Part shown: one piece after another, positions 22,899 to 32,861 of the stretch
Position numbering within the stretch: the first letter of the stretch is position 1
Layout: each line of letters begins with the position of its first letter
Made by a program: the position numbers and the translations under genes
Source: Coriolopsis trogii
Taxonomy: Eukaryota; Basidiomycota; Agaricomycetes; Polyporales; Polyporaceae
Direction: 5' to 3'
Length of the DNA: 64,000 nucleotides
Assembly (NCBI GenBank): GCA_020543525.1
Contig: JAHYIO010000008.1
Coordinates: 682,001-746,000 of the forward strand
The notes under the pieces: generated by a model
The model's input: only the letters and a program-made list of their open reading frames with translations
Told to the model about the DNA's origin: nothing
Databases searched by the model: none

Positions 22899-23313
22899 TC
22901 ACTCTGGTTCTCTTTCTTATTCTCGTCCTCGCTTTCGCTCTCGTTGCTTTGTGGGTCTCCGATAGCCCTCTTGCGTTCTGTGGGTTTGGAGCGTATTCTT
23001 GGTGTTTTGATCCTGCTGGGGCCTGTGTGTGGCTGTTGTTACCTGTGTACCACTACTTTACGAGTGCGACGACGGTCTGTTGTTGTACGAACATCTGTAA
23101 GCTCGCCAACCATTGTACATACCCTCTCACTAGTGTCACGAAATACATTTGGATCTTAGACGAAGCTTGCATCGACGCCGTGCCGCTGCTTTGCACCTCG
23201 TCTGTCGTACAGGTCCGGCGACTTCAAGAAATAACCCTGCTCGCGTACACATACTTAAATCATAAAAACATACATGCAAGAGCGCAAATGGTAACCATCA
23301 ACAACGGTGGGTC
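22899..23313. other. Convergent 3' region between the two BTB genes
   Basis: T-rich downstream flank of the plus-strand BTB gene meeting the 3' end of the minus-strand BTB gene. No other feature is seen. Confidence 0.4.
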
Positions 23314-24310
23314 TCATGCAGCGCCAAGGTCGATACCGAACGCTTCGGCGACCATGCGAGCGACTCCAGGGATCGCCGTCGGCCCCTTCCTCGCGATCGG
23401 CTTCTGCGCAGACGAGCGCACAGGCGGCGGGATACCGCCCTGGTCCATGAAGCTCCTCCCGATTCCCCATTGCACTCGCTCCGTGCGCGGCAGCTTCGTC
23501 CCCACGCTCGCCCTGCCCGACCCAGAGCCCGTACTAGGTCCCTGGCGCATGACTGCGCTCCGGGTGAGCGAGTGGTACCCGCCGATGCGCGATGAGTTGC
23601 GCCCGCCCGCCCGGAGGTGTTCGCGGAGCTGGGCGATGCGCATTGCCGTCTCGAGTCCGAGCTGGGACGCCTCCGCCAGCGCGAGAGGCTCGGGCCGCTC
23701 GCAGAGCGCGGTGTAGGCGGAGAGCACCCAGCGGCCGGTGATGTCGTACTCGCGAGCGAGGACGATCTTGTCGACGGGGGTCATGTCGAGGCTCTGGAGT
23801 TGGCGGATGGCGAGCGCGCGGACGTCGTTGAAATCCCAGCGGGTGGCGAGACTGAGGATGGACGTCCATTCGTCTTGGGTGTGTGCCTTCCATGCGCCGT
23901 ATGTGCTGCAAGAGTGGTTGGGTCAGCTGTTGAATGTCATGCCGTGAGTTATGCGTACGGTGGATAGAGAACCCATAGTAAGCGTTCGAATTCGACGGCA
24001 GATATGCCTGAGAAGTGGAGGGGGTTATCGTCCTCTGTGCCTTCTGCTGGTGTTCCAGTGGGCTCCGGAAGGCTGAAGAGGTCTCGGAAGACTGCAGAGT
24101 GTCGGGTGAGCGTGGACCGAAATATTCTGAACAGTGTTCGCTCCACCTGATGGGCTAGGTCAGTATTTGTGCAGTTTGAGAACTTTCACCACTCACGAGA
24201 ATGACCAGATTGCCGTCCTCAAAGTAATAGTCCGGGTGCGGGACAGGGAAGGGCGGTACCTCGCATTGCGTCCCGATGGGAGAGCAGAGCATATTAGGTC
24301 GGTAAGTCAT
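23314..24310 (-). CDS. BTB/POZ domain protein, compact paralogue
   Basis: Three exons on the minus strand. Exon 1 begins at the ATG at 24310, chosen because a TATATA element lies 45-50 bp upstream, and contains DYYFEDGNLVIL. Exon 2 has VERTLFRIFRSTLTRHSAVF, then DNPLHFSGISAVEFERLLWV. Exon 3 begins TYGAWKAHTQDEWTSIL and continues with a helical cap (DFNDVRALAIRQLQSL, ITGRWVLSAYTALCERPEPL, GLETAMRIAQLREHLRAGG). The order of elements matches the ordered part of the neighbouring BTB protein, but only a short Gly/Ser/Arg-rich tail follows, ending in MVAEAFGIDLGAA. That ending resembles IIREIFGL near residue 200 of the neighbour. Role unknown; probable protein-interaction scaffold. Confidence 0.85.
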
Positions 24311-24751
24311 GGTCGAGAATGTGTTGACAGGAAACAGGTTGTGGGAGGCTGTAGTATATAACAGCACAGTCACAGTTTGCTCGCCCATGCGTATACGGCC
24401 CACAGGAGGAGTCCGTAGCTAGGGTTATGACACCGTCGAGGGCTGAGTATCCCTCACCCGTATCGTCAGGTAGTTATGAGGCGGCCTGTCATATCGCCCA
24501 GATGACCGCATATTGCTGAAGCAAGGTGGTATGCTGGAATGCACATGTACCGGGAGCGTTGGGTCCCAAGACGATGGCGTCGTTGTAGATCACAGCTTCA
24601 TTGAAGATCACAGTGTGGATTCTTGGCATTTGTTGTAGTTTGGATATGGTACGCGATACAATTATATACACATCTTGTAAGCAAACGTTAGCATGCAATG
24701 CGATGGTAGATCGTCCTCGACTCACCTCATACTTGTATCTGACCTTTACGC
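24311..24751. promoter_or_regulatory. Promoter of the compact BTB gene and 3' flank of the 97-aa gene
   Basis: TATATA at 24355-24360 read on the minus strand lies just upstream of the BTB start. An 88-codon minus-strand open frame (24755-24489) has no recognisable content. Confidence 0.45.
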
Positions 24752-25045
24752 TCACAACTCATCGCCGCCTCGCTTCGTTCTGAGCTTCGGTGTGTCCTGA
24801 ACGTCGACTCTCAATACTCCTTGCAGCCCGTTCAGCGCATCCAAGACCTCTCTCTGCGCCTGCACCCAGCTGTCTCGAGGTACACCTAGGAGTTGGACGT
24901 CCTGCAGCTCGCCAACGCGGCCAAGACGCTGTATGAGGGGGTGCACCACAAGTCCATCGGGATTGTCGTGCAGCGTGGACGTCGAGGAGAGAGTGACGGC
25001 AATGAAGACATTATCTGCGTTCTGCTGGGCGAGTGTGGTCGACAT
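24752..25045 (-). CDS. Uncharacterised 97-aa protein
   Basis: Intronless small gene, divergent from the inositol multikinase across 274 bp. The sequence looks like a real folded protein rather than a chance frame: a beta-rich start (NVFIAVTLSSTSTL), a stretch with IQRLGRVGELQDVQLLGVPR, an amphipathic helix (WVQAQREVLDALNGL) and a basic end (KLRTKRGGDEL). It has no membrane segment or signal peptide. I do not recognise the family. Confidence 0.6.
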   Translation of the reverse strand: MSTTLAQQNADNVFIAVTLSSTSTLHDNPDGLVVHPLIQRLGRVGELQDVQLLGVPRDSWVQAQREVLDALNGLQGVLRVDVQDTPKLRTKRGGDEL

Positions 25046-25319
25046 CCTGGTCAGGCAGGAGGTGGTTCGAGTCTAAAAGAGTCCTGTCGACGCCCAAACC
25101 GCAACTGGCAGCGTGCGCCGCGCTTTCCGCAAACTCTCCGCCACCATCTTCGCGCTCCCCCTTCCTCCTCTCTGATGTCTCAGCTATGGCAGGTTTGCAG
25201 ATACCCGCAGCACTAGACTCCCAGCTGGAGGCGGTGGGCTTCGGGAGACCACTGTATGCTAACAGGACGCCCACAACCTTAGCTTGATACCATCATCACC
25301 TCCCTATCTTCTCGCGACT
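25046..25319. promoter_or_regulatory. Head-to-head promoter region of the 97-aa gene and the inositol multikinase
   Basis: These 274 bp separate the two divergent start codons. No TATA box is evident; it is inferred from orientation only. Confidence 0.4.
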
Positions 25320-26468
25320 ATGTCTGCTGCTGAACATATCGTCCCGCTCGACTCGCAAGTAGGCGGGCATCCAGGCGTGATGACCAGCGAGGACGGCTCC
25401 TTGCTCATCAAGCCCGCCCTCGCCCCCGAAGTTGCGTTCTACCAGTCTGTTATCTCAGATCCTGGGTTTGCGCCACTGCGCCCGTACGTGCCCAAGTTCT
25501 ACGGCACGCTCCGTCTCGAGGGCACTGTGGATGGGAGTGGGGAGGCAAAGGAAGGAGAACCACTCAAGGTTGTGCCTACACCGTCGGCTGGCGAGAAAGA
25601 TGAGTATTCGGCCTGCCTTGCTGAGATTTAGCGTTGGAGGTTTATTGTGGCGATCTGCACAGTCCCTTGTCCTCGAGAACCTCTCGCATACGTTCCTTAA
25701 GCCTAACATCCTGGACGTGAAGCTCGGTACGGTGCTCTATGACGACAGCGCGAGCGAGGAGAAACGTGCGCGCATGGAGAAGACTGCGCGAGAGACAACC
25801 TCCCTCGAGACCGGCGTGCGCCTCACTGGTTTCCAAGTACGCCACAGCGCAGTCCTCGAATCCTGTCTAACTCACTCTCGCGATAGGTCTTTGATCTTGC
25901 GTCAGGGAAGGCGGTCAACACCCCCAAGTCCTACGGCAAGTCCATCAAAGCGTCCGATCTCCCCGACGGCATTGCGCGTTTCTTCCCCATCGCGCCAGAA
26001 GTCCTCCCTGAACGTCCTGCTCAGTCGGCGGAAGTCGAGGAGTCTGCTGACTCGCAAGGGACCGGTCTGCCCGCGGACCTGCTTCTGCCCATCCTCGAGT
26101 ACCTTCGAGAAGACATCTCGGATATCCGCGACGCACTCGCTGAGGTGCACATGCGCATGGTCGGCGGAAGCCTGTTGATTATCTATGAAGCAGAGGTCGC
26201 GCGCGCGCGCGAGGGGCTCAAGTGGATAGAGGAAGGTGGCGAGAACGAAGATGAGGACGAGGAGGCTGAGGAGGAGGAAGAGGAAGAAGGCAAGAAACGC
26301 CCGGGGCCGCCATACCTCGTCAAGCTCATCGACTTCGCTCATACGAAGATTGTACCTGGGATTGGCCCCGATGAAGGTGTACTCAAGGGCGTTGACACTG
26401 TCCTCCGGTTGGTCGACGGGCGCATCGAACAGGTCAAAGCAATCATCGCGTCCAAGGAGTCAGCATAA
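25320..26468 (+). CDS. IPK2: Inositol polyphosphate (multi)kinase, IPK family
   Basis: Phosphorylates inositol polyphosphates (IP3/IP4 to IP5) and belongs to the Arg82/IPMK group by size. Segments 25320-25604, 25663-25836 and 25887-26468 give 347 codons in one frame. The N-terminus shows GHPGVMTSEDGSLLIKP. The inositol-binding signature NILDVKLGT follows SLVLENLSHTFLKPN. Later come HMRMVGGSLLIIYEAE (the SSLL-like motif), an acidic insert of about 20 Glu/Asp residues (about 26240-26300), and LIDFAHTKIVPG with the metal-binding Asp, then DTVLRLVDG. The first junction is abnormal: the frame demands cutting after GAG at 25604, but the next bases are TATTCG, so the GT donor is off by one base. A missing G would restore a normal donor. 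This may be an assembly error or a non-standard intron. The start follows a short leader and is the first Met before conserved sequence. Confidence 0.9.
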
Positions 26469-27253
26469 AGAACACGATATACCAGTGCAGGAATGTGTCG
26501 ACAGTTGTAAGCATGCAATGTATTCTTGCGTCCTTTTATGTCTCCCTGGCTCGCGTTTCAGAGCTCTCCGTAACGTTTGGTGAGACCTCCGCAGTGTCTA
26601 CGAGTACCCGGAACACCTCCATCCTGCTTGCGCATTGAACTACTCAATCTTCCTGACAGGTGCTTTTCGGCTGGTTGTGATCAAACCGTGAGTGTACCGT
26701 CCTCGTGCGCAGGTGAAGCGACGTTCACGAGATCGACATTGACGAACGTGCTCGCCGCTCCTCATATGATATCCTGACTGAACCCCCCCTAGACGTGCGC
26801 GGACCTGTTCGTCCGTCAACGGCCCGCGCTAGTCCCGTTGCAGTCACGTACACACTCTGCGAAAGAAGTTATGCCATGTCGCAATGCATATCGAGAACAT
26901 ACTTAGTTTTTTGAAGGCACCGCGGTCGCATGTGCGAGGCTCGGACGTCCGGACGTGATGTTTGCGACACCTTCAGCCTAGCTACCGTACCGTGAATTTC
27001 CTAGCTCGGTTACTTGCCTCCTGGGGCCTGGGTGTTTGCTAGGTACCGGTAGCTTCCGGTTGCTTGTGAAGCAGGGAGCATGAGGTCTTGGGAGAGCTGC
27101 GATGCGCGCATCTTCCAACGGATTTTCTATGCGTCCTTGAACGAAGCGGTCTGATCACGGTATATAATCCTGGGACCGCCGGCATCTGCGTCCCCTTCAA
27201 ACCTCCGGACCCTGCAGGGACGGCCTCCAGTTCATTCACTACTAGCTGCGGCT
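26469..27253. promoter_or_regulatory. Intergenic region and promoter of the NLP gene
   Basis: No gene is seen. TATATAAT at 27161-27168 is a good TATA box 86 bp upstream of the NLP start. The rest is moderately GC-rich unique sequence. Confidence 0.55.
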
Positions 27254-28087
27254 ATGACTCGCATTCTCTCTTTCAGCCTTGCCCTTTTTGCCGCTGTAGG
27301 TTACGCTGCTGGCGCAGCGATTGACCGGCGCGCAGTCATCGCACACGATCAGGTTGTGAGCTTCCCGGAGACAGTCCCCGACACCAACGTGGGCAAGCTG
27401 TACCTCAAGTACAAGCCGCATCTCAAGGTGGTCAACGGATGTGTGCCATTCCCCGCCGTCGATGCAGACGGTAACACTAGGTAGACTTTGTCCCTTCGTC
27501 GTACACAACTGGATAATATGCTGACTGATGGCCTTACAGCGGCGGTCTATCGCCCACTGGGAGCTCGAACGGGGGCTGCTCGAGTAGCACCGGCCAGGTA
27601 TACGCTCGCTCTGCGAGCTTCAACAACGCATTTGCCATCATGTACTCCTGGTACATGCCGAAGGTTGGTACTCGTCACCATGACACAATCCACCTTAGCT
27701 CACGTCCTTGCCTTTGTCGCGCAGGACTCACCATCTACTGGGCTGGGGCACCGTCACGATTGGGAGGGCATCGTCGTCTGGCTCGACGACCCGAACAAGG
27801 CGGAGCCCACCATCCTAGGCGTCGCCGCCTCTGGACACGGCAACTTCGACACCACAACGTCTCCGAACCTGTCCGGGACGAGCCCGCTGATCAGGTACTT
27901 CAGCGTCTTCCCGGTCGACCATCAGCTCGGGTTCACGTCCGACGTTGGCGGCACCCAACCGCTCATCGCGTACGAGAGCTTGACGGCTGCGGCGCGCAAC
28001 GCGCTCGAGACGACCGACTTTGGGGCGGCGAACGTGCCGTTCAAGGATGCGAACTTCCAAAACAACTTGGCGAAGGCGGAGCTGTAG
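27254..28087 (+). CDS. NLP family protein (NPP1 domain, necrosis- and ethylene-inducing-like), secreted
   Basis: Exons 27254-27480, 27540-27663 and 27725-28087 join to 238 codons, the normal size for a type 1 NLP. The first 20 or so residues form a signal peptide (hydrophobic core followed by Ala-rich cleavage region). Two cysteines flank the early part of the domain, as in type 1 members, and the diagnostic heptapeptide GHRHDWE, which binds the divalent cation in the family, is intact. The remaining NPP1 core runs to the C-terminus with no stops or frame breaks. Family members are secreted; some are cytolytic to plant membranes, but many fungal ones are non-toxic, and sequence alone does not decide here. 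It is tail-to-tail with the PARG-like gene and has its own TATA box. Confidence 0.94.
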
Positions 28088-28309
28088 AGACGTGCCGGAA
28101 GGCTGGAGGTAAAGACGTCAAATAGTTATGCACGCACTGTGATTCTCCCGGTTGTACTCGCGGACTCGTCTCTGGCATGGGGCCATCGCCCGTCCATTCG
28201 TTTATAGTCCCTCGCTTATGCAACCCGCACGATAGCCCGGAATGAAGTTATCTGCAGGAAGCGTCAGATTTCGCATGTGTGCATAGGTGCGCATGTCCGT
28301 TGGGCGAAC

Positions 28310-29263
28310 TCACGAGACATGCGAAACGTTGTCGAGTACTCCACGCGCTTCGAACACGTCGTGAAACGTGTCGAACGTGTCCCTCCCCAGTATCGCGAAC
28401 ACAATGTGGTCAAACGACTGACGGAACCTCGCACCGTCTCCCACCAGGAGATCCATCCATATAGCCGCCACAGTCTCCACCTTGTTCTTGAACACGCCCG
28501 TCCCAAAGCTGCCGAGGACGAGATGCCTCACCCCCTGCATCTCAAACAGGTACAACACCCTCGCCATCCGCTCGCGCATCGCCAGCTCGATCTTGTCCTC
28601 GACCCCCGCGCCCGCGACGCGCCCAAACAGCGTCTGGCGCACGACCCCCGCGTTCACCGCCGGGCTCGTCAACACGTCGACCTCATACGGCTCGACGAAC
28701 TCCCCGTCGTCCGCGCGGAAGACGGTCACCGCGGGCGAGTAGATCATCGCGTGCGTGTAGTAGCCCCCCTTGGGGTCGCGGTTGTGGAGCGTGTAGAACG
28801 CCTGCGCGACGCGCGTCATGAGCGTCGGGTACAGCGTCGACGAGCGCGCGATCGACTCTTCTTGCGCCTGCGCGCCGGAGAGGAACCCGCCGCCGGGCTT
28901 CTTCGCCGAGGCAAAGTTCAGGACGCCTACTCTAGGTTTGGGGGGTGGGGGTGCGTCTGCTTCTGCGGTGGTGGGGTGCGTGGGGGGTGCGGTCCGGAGC
29001 GTGTCGTGCAGATATCGCGCGCCGTCGAGCGTCGAGACCTCGAGTAGGGAGATCCTCGTGGGCTGCGCTGGGGCTGGGGGTGCTGCAGCAGTCGCCCATG
29101 AGGAGAGCGGTGAGTCTGGGGGATAGTATGTGGTTTGTTGCTTCGAGAGCTGTGCCGCAGCTCGCAGATCGTGCGTCTTTCCATGTAGGGCGTATGAACC
29201 GTCGTCGATGGCGTCAAGGGTAGCTTGTGCGATGCCCCTGAGCCTTGTGCGTCGATCACTCAT
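28310..29263 (-). CDS. Microbial-type poly(ADP-ribose) glycohydrolase (TIGR02452/DUF2263-like)
   Basis: Predicted to remove ADP-ribose units from proteins. Single exon of 317 codons. The signature GVLNFASAKKPGGGFLSGAQ, then AQEESIARSSTLYPTL, has the GGG and the adjacent catalytic EE pair of the PARG fold (residues about 113-148). Later family motifs are YYTHAMIYSPAVTVFR, the VDVLTSPAVNAGVVR stretch, LGSFGTGVFKN and an aromatic end (FDHIVFAILG). The N-terminal 110 residues include a Pro/Ala-rich linker. The start is the first Met of the open frame. No targeting signal is seen. The lack of introns is unusual beside its neighbours but is common for this family. Confidence 0.9.
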   Translation of the reverse strand: MSDRRTRLRGIAQATLDAIDDGSYALHGKTHDLRAAAQLSKQQTTYYPPDSPLSSWATAAAPPAPAQPTRISLLEVSTLDGARYLHDTLRTAPPTHPTTAEADAPPPPKPRVGVLNFASAKKPGGGFLSGAQAQEESIARSSTLYPTLMTRVAQAFYTLHNRDPKGGYYTHAMIYSPAVTVFRADDGEFVEPYEVDVLTSPAVNAGVVRQTLFGRVAGAGVEDKIELAMRERMARVLYLFEMQGVRHLVLGSFGTGVFKNKVETVAAIWMDLLVGDGARFRQSFDHIVFAILGRDTFDTFHDVFEARGVLDNVSHVS

Positions 29264-29810
29264 GGTACTATGTCTGCATTATAGAGGATCCTTGAGTACG
29301 AGATCGAGCCGGCGGCAAGGATAAACGTACTACGTGCAAATTTCTCTCGACACGCTGATGAGTTGGTGACACTGACGGTGAAGAATGCACTGAACGTGTC
29401 GTATGCCCTTCTGGGAGGTTATCAAGGAATCTGTCTCGCGCTCAGGAGTCAGTTCTATATACTACTTTGCGGAACCGCCCGGGAGGCTGTGTGTGGTAGT
29501 AGGGATTCAGTGAGCGGTGTCAGCCTTGCCGCCACTGGTAGTACGCTTCGCTGCCCTGAAGGAATTGCTGCAAAGCCAACGATGAGTTGAGGTACTCACG
29601 AAAGGTGCCGTCTGTTGTGAATAGGACTACCCACTGGCAGGAGAACACATGAGAGGCGGAAGAAACCTTCAAAGCGCCCAGTAGTACGCAGCACGTGCAG
29701 GTCCACGACGTACATACAATTCACGGAAGTAGTGGCCCCCGCCTGGCACAAGTGCAGTACTATCTCCATGTACACAGTACAAAACCTAGGAATTACTGAT
29801 AGTAGCCAGA
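29264..29810. other. Intergenic region
   Basis: It lies between the PARG-like gene start and the 3' end of the first DUF7330-like gene. No recognisable gene or repeat is seen. Confidence 0.4.
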
Positions 29811-31110
29811 CTAAACCGCAAGGAACGCAGGTGCATTCGATGTCTGCACCTCCACACGCCCGTCCCTCAACTCGTTCGAAGCCAACGGCTCCCACCACGC
29901 TCTACCCCGCACCACCCCCGGCCGAGCACTCTCCTGCGTGATCCTCCGCGTCCGTCCAGTCCCTGCCGGATATTGTACGGCAGCAGTGGTCTGCGCGATG
30001 CGCGGGGGGAGGAATGCGAAACCGCGGAGCTCATAAAGGCCCTCGAACGCAGGGTGGAGTCTGACGTTGGCGGGTGAGTTGCTCGTTTGCAGGGAGGCGC
30101 GAAGGCTGCTGTTGGGAGGCTGCTCGTCGATGGAGATGGACAGTGGGCCGTTAGACGTGTGCGCTCTGACGTCGAAGTGCCCGTCCGATTGACTGGACTC
30201 GGGAGATGCTAGGAGGCGCAAGCTCGCTTGAATAGGGCTGTAGGTCATTGTGAGCGCCTCGGAGTGTTGGCGACATGCGAACAAGGCACGGCCAGCTCAC
30301 CCATTGGAAGTGCGCAAGTTAATGCTCGGTGTGTCTGTGTCCTGTCCCTTGATGACTGACCCGACGATCGAAATGCTGGCGTTGGACGTTTTCATGTCCA
30401 GCTGTTGCGATGCATCGTATGTTCCGCTAATAGGGGAATTGCAGGTCACCAATTGAATGCGATCGGCAGCGATCGACTGTTTAATTATTCATGAGCGATT
30501 TGCATGGCATGACGCTTTCCGACAGCACTTACCTCTGCGTGTATAGGACAATCAAATGACTCCAGTGAGACATTCTGGAAGTGAATCTTGTCTGCTAGGC
30601 GATGAAGATGGTGCGAGAAGAATCGGAGGGAAGTTCCTAGCGTGTTGAGTTGTAGTCTGTCGTTTGAGTGGGCGGCGGGAGCAGGGAATCGGACATGGAT
30701 CGTGATCGAGATATTCCTATTGAGTGGAAGGCTCGGATCCACCCTGTGGGTCCGCTGTATGCAAGGTTAGCGAACGGGCTGCAAAGTGAGAACAGGACAC
30801 TCACATAGATCCCCAACGTAACCATGTTTGCCTGCCAGGTAGGCCAGAATGTGCACACGGTAATCTCATCCAGAGCTCGCTCGTGATAGTATTCGGCCTC
30901 GATATCGACATGTGCGACGTCACCGCCTCTCCCTAGTGTTTGAGAGACTTCGAAACGGCCGCCAATCTGCTTGCCTTGCGCTAGGAAGTGGAGCTTGTCG
31001 GCATCGAGGGGGAGAGTTGTCGAGGCATGGGCTGTGTATGGGCCGTTGTGCACAGGATAGAATGCCCAGCTCAGTGGCTCGTGAACCTCGGGGATAGTTT
31101 CGTAGTCCAT
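29811..31110 (-). CDS. DUF7330-like beta-rich protein, paralogue 1 (no membrane helix)
   Basis: Four exons on the minus strand. The first starts at the Met at 31110 and ends near 30805 after MVTLGIY. The others hold LNRNISITIHVRFPAPAAHS, a segment with ISGTYDASQQLDMKTSNASI, and a final exon from about 30240. The chain is made of repeated short beta strands with the recurring TSN(A/G)P motif: RAHTSNGPLSISID, SLQTSNSPANVRLHPAFEGL, EVQTSNAPAFLAV. This matches two paralogues at 32.9-37.0 kb exon by exon, so the family assignment among the three is solid. The label DUF7330 comes from memory. Unlike the others it has no N-terminal transmembrane helix and may be cytosolic. An upstream in-frame stop argues for the 31110 start, though a missed 5' exon is possible. 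Function unknown. Confidence 0.75.
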
Positions 31111-32861
31111 ATTTGATCAAGGAATTGGGCTCAGTCAGCGCAGTGAGGTGGAGTTGCCCAGCACGAGGGAGGAAGAAGGGTTGTACCCAACCCACTGAAG
31201 CAGGTCCCAGATGAGGTCGAAGGAAACAGCCATCTGACTCGAAGGCTTTAAGTAGCTCTTTTAAATGACTAGACGGAGTGAAGCGCTGATGTCGAACCTT
31301 GACCAGGCTTGGTTCGACTTCGCGCGTCTGGACTGTAAGCTTAGCTGCGGCGCAAGGTCGAACGTGCTGTAGAGAAGGGGTGGAGCGACGTTCTGACGCG
31401 CCTCGCGCCCTTCTCGCCGCAGTCGCTCCCAGAGGTGAGTTTGTCTTGTCTTGCATACAGTGCCAGTAGCCAGTATTAGGAAGGTCGAGCCTCGAGCCTG
31501 ACAGCCAAGCCATACTGGAAGTATCAGCGTGAAGGTAAGTGTATGCCCAGTGAGACCTGGCTGAGATGAACTTCGCATGCTTATAATACACGTAGGGGTG
31601 CCGTTAGTACCAATTTACCAAGAATGCGATTTTGGCCCGGGCCCCATCAGTCCCGCATTCTGACCACAGGATGCTAATCTGTCTAAAAAATATCTCCAAA
31701 GCGGCGAATGCTTTGGTGAGGCTCGGTCAGAAGATGGGCTCCAAGAGCCCAAGACAGAGGCTCAGGAAGGTGGAGGAACGTGCAAAAGAGCAGGAGGATT
31801 GCCAGAAGTATGTATGTCTGCGATTAGTAGAACGCAATGCGCATACCATCCGCTGGCAAACAGCGCAGACTTCCGGTGGTGCCGACCGGCAATCTCCGGT
31901 GCCCAATATGTTGTATTTGTACATGTTTCTTGTTGCGCTTGCCTCCTCCCACCACCTAGTCATGCATACATACAGCTCAACAAGTCAAGTCAAAATCCCA
32001 CCGAACTGCTTTAGACCTCTGCTCTTCAATCTGTGTGGTTAGCTACCGCTTTCGCACTGCAGGCATGCCCACACGCCCTCAAATCATCAACTTTTAGCGC
32101 CACTTACATCCTTTACCAGCCAAATGCCTCTGACATGTATGCTGCGTGGTATCGACCTTGTAAACTGAGAAGGAAGCGAAATGCGTCCCTGCCGTTGCTC
32201 GCAGCAGCTTCGCTTACAGTCGACTCTCACCAGCGCCCGTCATGGGCTCCTCGCTAGCTCTGGTCGGCGTGATGCACTGCTGCGAGAGTTGCGCAGCGGG
32301 CCGCCCTCCAAATCACTCCTGTAGATATCAACTTTGACGGCGCACGATCCAACAACTCGCAGCAGGAAACGTACCTCGAGAACACGGGTCAGAGCGGGTA
32401 GAGCGTCGACAAAGCCGTGGGAAGGTCGATCCACTGCGGATGAAGGCTGCGCTTTGTAGGTACGGGTACACAAGTGTGTACACCTGGGAACCGCAGTTTT
32501 CGTCTTCCGTCGACTCTCGCTACGGCCTCAGTGGATCCGCAGTACACGTCATAGAAATCACTTCCTGTTTTGGAGCGTGAGGTGATCATACAAGCTGCAA
32601 CAACCACCTCCCCCGGTGCCGCATGCCAAAGACGTACACAACCTCGTATAGGACCCCGTATGCTCATACACTGCGCATCGCTCACGCTCAAGGCGCAGCA
32701 AGAATCTCCATTCGCGTTCGCTGCATGCGGAGACTCTGTCGCAGTTTTGGCGGGCCGCTACGTCTTTGTCTCGTCTCCATGAGCGCAGCGTATATATTGT
32801 GTAAGTCGACGTCACTGTTTCCTCGTCGTCCTCTACTAATCCCATCTTGCAGCTCACTCCG
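31111..32861. other. Divergent intergenic region between DUF7330-like paralogues 1 and 2
   Basis: Nothing is recognised in 1.75 kb apart from open frames that look like chance. A TATATATT element at 32791-32798 lies 71 bp upstream of the start of paralogue 2. GTAAGT at 32801 with a CTAAT-like branch site and TTGCAG at 32852 could mark a 5' UTR intron. Confidence 0.4.

Noticed and set aside
25020..25085. tRNA-like B-box (GGTTCGAGTCT)
   Set aside because: No A-box at the right spacing and no cloverleaf; the segment is the 5' end and leader of the 97-aa gene.
26195..26215. GC alternating run (GCGCGCGCGC) as a possible Z-DNA element
   Set aside because: It encodes ARAREG within the multikinase and is explained by its codons.
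28277..29047. 256-codon plus-strand open frame
   Set aside because: Antisense to the PARG-like gene, with an Arg/His-rich translation typical of shadow frames.
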